A stretch of DNA of 32,015 nt from assembly GCA_002705575.1 (NCBI GenBank), contig PAHI01000061.1:1-32015 (forward strand), in the 5' to 3' direction. Of the stretch, positions 17,846-24,744 are shown in pieces; the stretch's first letter is position 1; the number at the start of each line of letters is the position of its first letter. The DNA is from Fidelibacterota bacterium (lineage in GTDB: Bacteria; Marinisomatota; Marinisomatia; SCGC-AAA003-L08; GCA-002719095). The notes under the pieces were generated by a model, which saw only the letters and a list, made by a program, of their open reading frames with translations, was not told the origin of the DNA and ran no database searches. The position numbers and the translations under genes are program-made.

Positions 17846-19256
17846 TCTCTAATCTCCTAATTAATAAGTCGATAATACATGCAATAAGGAAATTGCTAAT
17901 TATTGAAATACCAATGAAATATTCCCAACTGATGTCGAAATATGCAAGAACAAGAAGGAGAAGAATTGAGAAAATATAGCCTACCTTAATACTTTCCTTT
18001 AGAAAAGAAATATCTAGTCTAGCAAATATAAAGAGACTAATTAACCCTCCATATGTAAATGAAACAATTTTTAAACATAATACAATAATTGATGATTCAG
18101 GATCATACTCAAATATCATGCAAAAAAGTGTCAATAAAGCACCCCATAAAACTGAAGCTAACATAGACCTATTTAAGTTCACCTTTCCTTCAAAGATATC
18201 AATTATGGTAGACGACGCCAATGAATTTATTGAAGAGCTGAGGGATGACATTGCTGCAGATAGAGCTCCTGCAAGCATAATGCCTTTTAAACCAGATGGA
18301 ATATAGTCTATAATATATTGAGTAAATATATTGTTAGAATTAATAGATGAATTAAAAAATCCTCCGTTAAGAATCAATGTTCCAACACAAAGAAATATTG
18401 AAAATTGAATTAAAACAAAAACACCACTACCAATCATAGCTTTTCTAGCGCTAGATATGTCTTTAGTGCTAAGAACACGCTGAACCATTAAATAATCGAT
18501 ACCATGAGACCCTATCGACATTAAAGCTCCTGCAAGAACAGACATCAAAACTCCCTGTAAAGAAAAAAAGCTTACTGAGCCACTTAAAACTTCTAAAAAA
18601 CCATTATCATATATTTTTTGATAATTAAAAGAATTGCTTGCAGCAATATAAAAAACATCCTGATTAAGAATATGAAAAATAGCAATCAAACCACATGATA
18701 AATAAATAAAAAACTGAAATCCATCAACCCACAATATTGTCTTTAATCCACCCATTGAAGAATAAAAAATTGTAATTATTCCAATTGCTAGAATAGAGAA
18801 ATCTAAATTCCAGCCAGTAATGGTGCTGACAATGCCTGCTGTTGCTAAAAAACGCACACCGTCTGCAAAAAGACGGGTTATTAAAAATGTCAGAGATGCC
18901 ATTTTTTGATTAAATTTTCCAAACTTAAATCCTATAATCTGATAGATAGATACAATTCCTTCCTTATAATACATTGGAAGAAAAAAATAACTAACCAATA
19001 TGCGGCCAAAAATATAGCCAAAAACAACCTGTAAAAAATTCCAGTTTGCTTTTGAATAGGATATAGCAGGAATACCAACAAATGTCAAAACTGAAGTCTC
19101 AGTAGCAACAATTGAAAGCATAACAACAAACCAGTGCATACTTTTACCTGCCAAAAAATATGAATTATTATTTTTAATATTTCTTTTCTGATATATTGAA
19201 AAAAGCATAATCCCTGCAAAGAAAAAAATAATAATTATATTATCTAAAAGAGTCAA
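17841..19256 (-). CDS. SSS-family sodium/solute symporter
   Basis: This 471-residue inner-membrane protein of the solute:sodium symporter family has about 13 hydrophobic helices. Family features include SYFLAGKSMHWFVVMLSIVA near the N-terminus (residues 32-51), the FVGIPA segment, YYKEGIVSIYQIIGFKFGKF after helix 3, and the sodium-site region LSAAMSSLSSSINSLAS. The start is TTG with AGGA six bases upstream (19266-19263). It lies eight bases after the NagZ fusion gene and overlaps the start of the NamZ-symporter gene, so it is part of the same operon. The substrate is not readable from sequence; an amino sugar or muropeptide product is the contextual guess, sialic acid and sugars being common substrates of relatives. 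Confidence 0.9.
   Translation of the reverse strand: MTLLDNIIIIFFFAGIMLFSIYQKRNIKNNNSYFLAGKSMHWFVVMLSIVATETSVLTFVGIPAISYSKANWNFLQVVFGYIFGRILVSYFFLPMYYKEGIVSIYQIIGFKFGKFNQKMASLTFLITRLFADGVRFLATAGIVSTITGWNLDFSILAIGIITIFYSSMGGLKTILWVDGFQFFIYLSCGLIAIFHILNQDVFYIAASNSFNYQKIYDNGFLEVLSGSVSFFSLQGVLMSVLAGALMSIGSHGIDYLMVQRVLSTKDISSARKAMIGSGVFVLIQFSIFLCVGTLILNGGFFNSSINSNNIFTQYIIDYIPSGLKGIMLAGALSAAMSSLSSSINSLASSTIIDIFEGKVNLNRSMLASVLWGALLTLFCMIFEYDPESSIIVLCLKIVSFTYGGLISLFIFARLDISFLKESIKVGYIFSILLLLVLAYFDISWEYFIGISIISNFLIACIIDLLIRRLEN
17843..17858 (-). promoter_or_regulatory. Ribosome binding site plus ATT start codon for namZ-symporter
   Basis: AGGAGA (17858-17853) lies seven bases before ATT (17845-17843), which opens the signal peptide MRFLKK. 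The frame upstream of the first ATG contains no ATG, GTG or TTG after its preceding stop at 17851-17849. Confidence 0.55.
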
Positions 19257-19264
19257 ATTTAATC

Positions 19265-22138
19265 CTATTCCAAGATAAGAGCTTCACTTGAAGCTAAAAG
19301 AGTTTTCATAACCTCATTATGAAAACTTCTTCTTACGTTATAAATCCCCTTTTTCTCTCTAGTTGGATAAACTCGGTTAGTTAGAAGGATAACTATAATT
19401 TTATTTTTTTTATCTGCCCATACAGATGTTCCTGTGAATCCTAAATGTCCAAAGCTATAATTTGAAAAAAAATCTCCTGCAGAACTTTTAGATTTAGAAG
19501 GTGTATCCCAACCAATAGCAAAATCCGAATTAAGAGAATCTTTATCGGTAATTGTTTTTTTTACAGCCAACTTATCAAAATGGCGCCTGCCTAACCAAAC
19601 TCCATCATTTAAAAAAGTTTTTGTAAAAATAGCTATATCCCAAGCATTTGAGAATAATCCTGCATGAGCTGATACTCCACCCATCAGATAGGTATTCTCA
19701 TCATGCACTTGCCCTTTAATCATTTTTTTCCTATATATTGAATCATACTCAGTAGGAACTATGTTGCCGATTTTTTCTTGAGAGGGCATGTAATATGTAT
19801 TTATCATATTCAAAGGCTTATAAATCCAGTTTGAAGATAATCTTGAAAAACTAGACCTATTTTCTAATTCAATAATATTTTTTAATAGGATGAAACCTAA
19901 ATCGCTATATTCATGATCTGTTCCCGGCTCAAAAATCAAATCCCTTTTTAAAATATCATAAAGGATATCCTGCTCATCTTTAATATGATTCATGTTAAAA
20001 TATTCTATATAACCTTTTATGCCAGAAGAATGATTTAATAAATGCTTTATTCTTACTTTATTTTTGTATTTTCCTTTAAATTCCGGATAATACTCATAGA
20101 TATAGCTATTCATTGATAGCTTTTTCTTCTGTTCTGATTTCATCGTTAGTGGCAACGCTGATAATACTTTTGTAATAGAAGCTATATCATAAACAGACGA
20201 AGTATCTACAAGAATTGAATTATCTTCATATGTATAATGGCCAAAACCTTTATGAGCAACGATATTTTCATCTTTTGATATAAATACCTGCGCTCCTGGG
20301 AATATTTTATTACTTATAGCACTGTCTATTACTGCAAAAGCTTTGTCTAAATTATATTTATTAACATCTTTTTTTTTGAATTCTGATAATCTTTTAGACC
20401 TATAAACACCGGTACCTCTAGTGTATTTTTTACTTAAATCTATAGGAAGCTTTCCTGAAATATCTTCTCTTCCAAATACAGCGTTCGCAGCTGCTTTAAC
20501 ACTTATAGGTCCATATCCATACGTTGCAATATATGCATCAGAATAATCATATGAATCCATATAAGGGCTACCAAAACTAACTAATAAATTAGGTATATTT
20601 ATTTTCTCCTTAATCATCTTCAAGAGCCTTAAATGCGAAGGGTGAATAGTAGAAACACCTTTATCCATTCGGATTCTAACTAAACTTGACACAATCAAAA
20701 AATCTGAATCTTTTATTTTTTCAATGATTTTTTCTATCAAATAGTTATCTAATTCGTAATTAATAAAAACCTCATCTACATTATTAAAAGTTCTATAAAC
20801 ATCCTTTGAAAAAGATTTTAGATAATCTTTAGCATTGTCATCTATAGACATAATTATATGAGATATTTTTTTCAACTTCTCTGGCTTTAAAGGAATAGAA
20901 TTCAAATCATCTTTAACAAGCGTTATTGAATTTGCAGCTATATAATTAGCAACTTTAGAATGTGAATTAGATCCAACTAATGACTCAACTCTTTCCCATT
21001 CTGGAAGACCTTTACCACTAAATAAACCTGCCTCTTTTTTTAAGTTCCAAATTTTTTCAACAGACTGATTAATCCTATCTTCTGATATCCTGCCATTCTC
21101 AAGGGCAATCTTTATTGATTTTATTGCATTCTTAGTATCAATTGGCAATAATATAATATCAGCGCCTGCCTCAATTGCTCTTACAACAGATTCTCCATTA
21201 GATATATTTTTACTCAATGCACCCATTTCCATTGCATCGGTAATAACCACTCCCTTAAATCCTAATTCATTCTTCAAAATCTCTGTTGTAATTTTATATG
21301 AATGAGTGGCAGGCTTATAAGATGAGTCTAAAGAAGGTACAACTAAATGCCCCATCATAATCATTTTAATGCTATCTTGAATAGCTTTTTTAAAAGGAAT
21401 AATTTCATTTTTATACAAAACATCATCAGATACGTTGATTACTGGCAAGGATGAATGACTATCTATTTCTGTATCACCATGGCCAGGAAAATGTTTTCCA
21501 CATGCAAATACACCTTGACTTTGGATACCTTTTATGAAACTAATACCATATCTTGAAACTACTTCAGGGGTGTCTCCATAAGATCTAAGATTTATAATCG
21601 GATTTTTAGAATTATTATTAATATCAAGTACCGGAGCAAAAACCATATGAACACCAATAGATTTAGCTTCTTTTGCGATAATTTCTCCTTGGAGATATGA
21701 GTTTTTCGGATTATTAGTTGACGATACTGCCATATTGCTAGGAAATAAAGTACCTCCATCCATCCATTGACCAAGTCCTCTTTCATAATCTGAACCTATA
21801 ATAAGAGGGCTATCTGACCAGCTTTGAAACAAATTTATATTATGAAAAGCTCCATGTATATCAGCATAATACATAATCAAGCCACCAATCTTATGATTAA
21901 CAATCAAGTCTTGAATTGAATTATATCTATAATCTTCTCTATTATAAAATTTTCCAGATACTCTAATCATAATCATTTGACCTATTTTTTCATCAATAGA
22001 TAACATTTTCCAAGAATTATAATTTTTTTTTGAATCTAAATTATACATCGTTTTTGAATTTTTAGAATTAGAGCAATAAGAAAAGAATAGACAACAAACA
22101 GCTACAATAAAAATTCTAAATATTATTTTTTGAATCAT
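19265..22138 (-). CDS. nagZ: Exported NagZ (GH3) beta-N-acetylglucosaminidase fused to a serine beta-lactamase-fold domain
   Basis: This is a 957-residue exported enzyme. The N-terminus (IIFRIFIVAVCCLFFSYC) looks like a signal peptide, perhaps a lipoprotein with Cys22, although the lipobox is poor. Residues 45-375 are a GH3 domain of NagZ type: KHFPGHGDTEIDSH at 215-228 holds the NagZ-specific Asp-His acid/base pair, and Asp301 in VITDAMEM is the expected nucleophile. A GH3 C-terminal domain follows (about 395-570). Residues 600-950 are a beta-lactamase/transpeptidase-like domain with SxxK at 654-657 (SITK), YSD at 744-746 and HLGFTG at 898-903. NagZ removes GlcNAc from muropeptides. In Bacillus the beta-lactamase-fold AmiE beside NagZ removes the peptide from MurNAc, so this fusion may do both steps. 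Similar GH3/beta-lactamase fusions occur in Bacteroidetes. Confidence 0.92.
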   Translation of the reverse strand: MIQKIIFRIFIVAVCCLFFSYCSNSKNSKTMYNLDSKKNYNSWKMLSIDEKIGQMIMIRVSGKFYNREDYRYNSIQDLIVNHKIGGLIMYYADIHGAFHNINLFQSWSDSPLIIGSDYERGLGQWMDGGTLFPSNMAVSSTNNPKNSYLQGEIIAKEAKSIGVHMVFAPVLDINNNSKNPIINLRSYGDTPEVVSRYGISFIKGIQSQGVFACGKHFPGHGDTEIDSHSSLPVINVSDDVLYKNEIIPFKKAIQDSIKMIMMGHLVVPSLDSSYKPATHSYKITTEILKNELGFKGVVITDAMEMGALSKNISNGESVVRAIEAGADIILLPIDTKNAIKSIKIALENGRISEDRINQSVEKIWNLKKEAGLFSGKGLPEWERVESLVGSNSHSKVANYIAANSITLVKDDLNSIPLKPEKLKKISHIIMSIDDNAKDYLKSFSKDVYRTFNNVDEVFINYELDNYLIEKIIEKIKDSDFLIVSSLVRIRMDKGVSTIHPSHLRLLKMIKEKINIPNLLVSFGSPYMDSYDYSDAYIATYGYGPISVKAAANAVFGREDISGKLPIDLSKKYTRGTGVYRSKRLSEFKKKDVNKYNLDKAFAVIDSAISNKIFPGAQVFISKDENIVAHKGFGHYTYEDNSILVDTSSVYDIASITKVLSALPLTMKSEQKKKLSMNSYIYEYYPEFKGKYKNKVRIKHLLNHSSGIKGYIEYFNMNHIKDEQDILYDILKRDLIFEPGTDHEYSDLGFILLKNIIELENRSSFSRLSSNWIYKPLNMINTYYMPSQEKIGNIVPTEYDSIYRKKMIKGQVHDENTYLMGGVSAHAGLFSNAWDIAIFTKTFLNDGVWLGRRHFDKLAVKKTITDKDSLNSDFAIGWDTPSKSKSSAGDFFSNYSFGHLGFTGTSVWADKKNKIIVILLTNRVYPTREKKGIYNVRRSFHNEVMKTLLASSEALILE

Positions 22139-22141
22139 ACC

Positions 22142-23113
22142 TTAATATTCTACCGCTGGATTGTTGCCCACTATTTTCTTTTTATTTACTTTCATCGATT
22201 TAAGATCAGCGCATAAAAGACCTGCAGCATAGGATGGACATATATCTAAAAAAAGCCACTTTATATCAACAAAATCAAAGCTTAGGGAATTATTTAAATC
22301 AGAACGAAAGTAATCATTTTTTATAATACTACCATTTGCTGCAATAATAATATTTTTACTACCATATCCAAGTAAATCTTTTAATTCTAAAATATAATCT
22401 CCAATAATTCTTGTTGCTTGTTGAACTATAGATACAGCGATTTCATTGCCATTTTCTGCTTCTAATATTACTGTTTTTGCAAATGAGCTCAATAAAGAAA
22501 CTTTGTTTTCAGAATCATTTATTTTAGTTATTAAATCATCATAATTATTAACATTAAAATGTCCAAGAGCTAATTTATTCATTTTATCTATATCTGATTT
22601 AAAAACAGACTCATTTAAACCTATTTCAACAATAGCTTCTTTAGCTATCCAATACCCACTTCCAATATCTCCTTTATCGTGACCTTTTCCTGCAACTTTT
22701 ATAAAACTATTTTCTTTTTTCGCAATACATGCAATCCCTGTCCCAACATTAACTAAAATTCCCTGCCTACTTCCTAGCATAAAATTATAAACAGATTCTA
22801 CATCGCTAGTTATAATAGATTTACTTGATAATTTTAAATTATCTAAAAGACCAAACAATCTCTGCCTACCAGTTTCATTTGAAGCTCCAGCCAGAGCTAT
22901 CCCAACTGCGGAAAAATCATTTATGTCAATATTTGATTCTTTTGATAAATCTACGATTAAATCAACTACAATTTTAGCTGAAGATTTTTCATTAACAGAA
23001 ATATTTGACCCACAAGTTATTTTATGCGCAATAGTCTGACCAGAATCATTAAAAACAACTCCTCTAGTTTTTGATGCTCCACCATCTATACCTATAATGT
23101 ATTTATGATTCAT
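22142..23113 (-). CDS. BadF/BadG/BcrA/BcrD-type amino sugar kinase (GlcNAc or MurNAc kinase)
   Basis: This 323-residue ASKHA-fold ATPase opens with the phosphate-1 motif IGIDGGASKTRG (7-18), followed by GSNISVN, VGIALAGAS, the phosphate-2 stretch VNVGTGIACIA, and the family motif DKGDIGSGYWIAKEAI. These match the BadF/BadG/BcrA/BcrD family in its amino sugar kinase branch, which includes human NAGK and the bacterial MurK enzymes that phosphorylate MurNAc and GlcNAc. It lies three bases before the NagZ fusion and overlaps the ABC permease by 11 bases. The context favours phosphorylation of imported GlcNAc and/or MurNAc. MurNAc-6-phosphate would then need MurQ, which is not in the window. Confidence 0.88.
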   Translation of the reverse strand: MNHKYIIGIDGGASKTRGVVFNDSGQTIAHKITCGSNISVNEKSSAKIVVDLIVDLSKESNIDINDFSAVGIALAGASNETGRQRLFGLLDNLKLSSKSIITSDVESVYNFMLGSRQGILVNVGTGIACIAKKENSFIKVAGKGHDKGDIGSGYWIAKEAIVEIGLNESVFKSDIDKMNKLALGHFNVNNYDDLITKINDSENKVSLLSSFAKTVILEAENGNEIAVSIVQQATRIIGDYILELKDLLGYGSKNIIIAANGSIIKNDYFRSDLNNSLSFDFVDIKWLFLDICPSYAAGLLCADLKSMKVNKKKIVGNNPAVEY

Positions 23114-23816
23114 TTTCTCTACTTACCAAGGTTACTGCTAAATAACTCAAAAGCCCACAAACTATAATAGCAATAGTATACCATAATAGAGCAGGAAAAA
23201 GATTTATTTCATTATTGGCATTCAAAACATCTGAAGAAACAACAACTATAGAATATATAATGTTATATTCTGATGAATTATCTAATGGCAGAAGCCTGCA
23301 ATACTGTACAAAAGAAACACATATTAATAACAGACTAATAAAACTAACATTATAAATATTATAGATGCTAGAAATAATACCAATAAAAAAACAACTAGAA
23401 ACAATAGGCACTATTTTTATAAACAAAAAAATAAAATCTAAGATAGAAATAGATATGTTATTAATTAACATCGTAAATAAAAATGAAATAATTAATTCTA
23501 AAAATGCAATAAATAAAGAAATCAACATACCAGAAAAAAGCAAACCGAACATAGATATAGGTTGATTAAAAATAAAACTTCTTTTTTTACTCAATGCCTG
23601 ATTTGAAAAAAAATCATATACATACATATAAGAACATATAATAGGAGATGATATCCAAATACCCACAGAAGACCAAATCTTTATTTGCTCATCCATGAAA
23701 GGAACTACATTTATTAAATATAAAGCCATAGGCACTATAAATAAAACAAGCAAGTATTTAACATGTAAATTCTTTAGAACAAACATATTTTTAATTAATA
23801 TAATACTACTCATCAT
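23103..23816 (-). CDS. ABC-2-like membrane permease (partner of the upstream ATPase)
   Basis: This is a 237-residue, very hydrophobic protein with about six membrane helices and no soluble domain, in the size range of ABC-2-type permeases. I recognise no specific family motif. It overlaps the end of the ABC ATPase gene and its start is decided by GAGG at 23827-23824, seven bases before the ATG at 23816; an earlier in-frame start at 23852 would add 12 residues (MRMFFYHRRGNI) and is less likely. Gene order indicates that it forms a transporter or a regulated membrane complex with the ATPase. The substrate is unknown. It could be linked to the downstream salvage genes only by shared transcription. 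Confidence 0.72.
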   Translation of the reverse strand: MMSSIILIKNMFVLKNLHVKYLLVLFIVPMALYLINVVPFMDEQIKIWSSVGIWISSPIICSYMYVYDFFSNQALSKKRSFIFNQPISMFGLLFSGMLISLFIAFLELIISFLFTMLINNISISILDFIFLFIKIVPIVSSCFFIGIISSIYNIYNVSFISLLLICVSFVQYCRLLPLDNSSEYNIIYSIVVVSSDVLNANNEINLFPALLWYTIAIIVCGLLSYLAVTLVSRENES

Positions 23817-24738
23817 TATATTTCCTCGTCTGTGATAAAAAAACATCCTCAAAATTAAAAGGCCTATTTTGCATATCTAAAAGATCATTTGGCAATGAAT
23901 TTTTAAATATATCAAAAAAAGTTTTTTTATCTGAACAATAAAACTCCATCTCATTTCTTTTAATCCTAACATGATATAAATTGTCATTCAAGCGTACTTC
24001 AGAACTAAATTTTTTACTAATATTACTTTTAAATATCAGTTTATAATAACCATAACTTTCGGTTTTATCCATTATATCTTTAATGCTACCATTCAATCTT
24101 ATTTTGCCTTTATCTAAAAAAGCAATTCTATCAGAGTAAGACTCAACTTCATTAAAATCATAAGATGTGTATATAATTGTTGAATACTTTAATGTTGTAT
24201 TAATAAGACTCCACAACCACTTTTTGTTTTCTGAGTCTAGACCAAATGAAGGTTTATCTATTAATAAGTATTCAGGGCTAGAGGCAAGCGCTCTTGAGAT
24301 TTGAATAAGCCTTAGCTTACTATATTCAACTTCAGAAATCATAGAATACAATATATGCGAGAAGCCTAATATATTTGACCAGTGATATATATTATGCTTA
24401 ATTTCATTTGAAGTTTTCTTTGATACTAGCCTTAAATAAATATACAAATTCTGATAAACATTTAGATTATAATCAAAGTCAATATAATCTGGAATGTAGC
24501 ATATTTTTCGTCTTACTTTAACAGATTCTCTTGTTAAAGAATTCCCATCAATAAATATTTTCCCTGAATCTACATTAATAATACCTGCAATTATTTTTAA
24601 CAATACGGATTTACCGCAACCATTAACACCTACAATAGATAATGTCTGATTTTTTTCAAGCCCCAAATCACAATCTGCAATAATTGTTTTACCATTTATT
24701 TGTTTAGCTACTGATTGTAAGGATATTATTGCAGGCAT
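23806..24738 (-). CDS. ABC-type ATPase with degenerate catalytic motifs
   Basis: This 310-residue ABC nucleotide-binding protein has a normal Walker A (GVNGCGKS, 37-44) and D-loop (FGLD, 165-168). The other catalytic elements are altered. The Q-loop glutamine position holds Asp84 (YIPDYIDF), the LSGGQ signature reads VEYSK (137-141), the Walker B glutamate is replaced by Lys162 (LLIDKP), and the switch histidine is Tyr193 (TSYDFNE). Such a protein would probably bind ATP but hydrolyse it poorly or not at all. A C-terminal extension (about 225-310) is not conserved in ordinary ABC ATPases. The gene follows polA by six bases and precedes the permease. Whether it pairs with an active ATPase elsewhere or acts as a non-hydrolytic switch is unknown. 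Confidence 0.85.
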   Translation of the reverse strand: MPAIISLQSVAKQINGKTIIADCDLGLEKNQTLSIVGVNGCGKSVLLKIIAGIINVDSGKIFIDGNSLTRESVKVRRKICYIPDYIDFDYNLNVYQNLYIYLRLVSKKTSNEIKHNIYHWSNILGFSHILYSMISEVEYSKLRLIQISRALASSPEYLLIDKPSFGLDSENKKWLWSLINTTLKYSTIIYTSYDFNEVESYSDRIAFLDKGKIRLNGSIKDIMDKTESYGYYKLIFKSNISKKFSSEVRLNDNLYHVRIKRNEMEFYCSDKKTFFDIFKNSLPNDLLDMQNRPFNFEDVFLSQTRKYNDE

Positions 24739-24744
24739 AATATT

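Noticed and set aside
24160..24738. Pseudogene status for the ABC ATPase
   Set aside because: The frame is intact over 310 codons, Walker A and the D-loop are kept, and overlap with the permease is maintained, so a functional non-hydrolytic protein is more likely.
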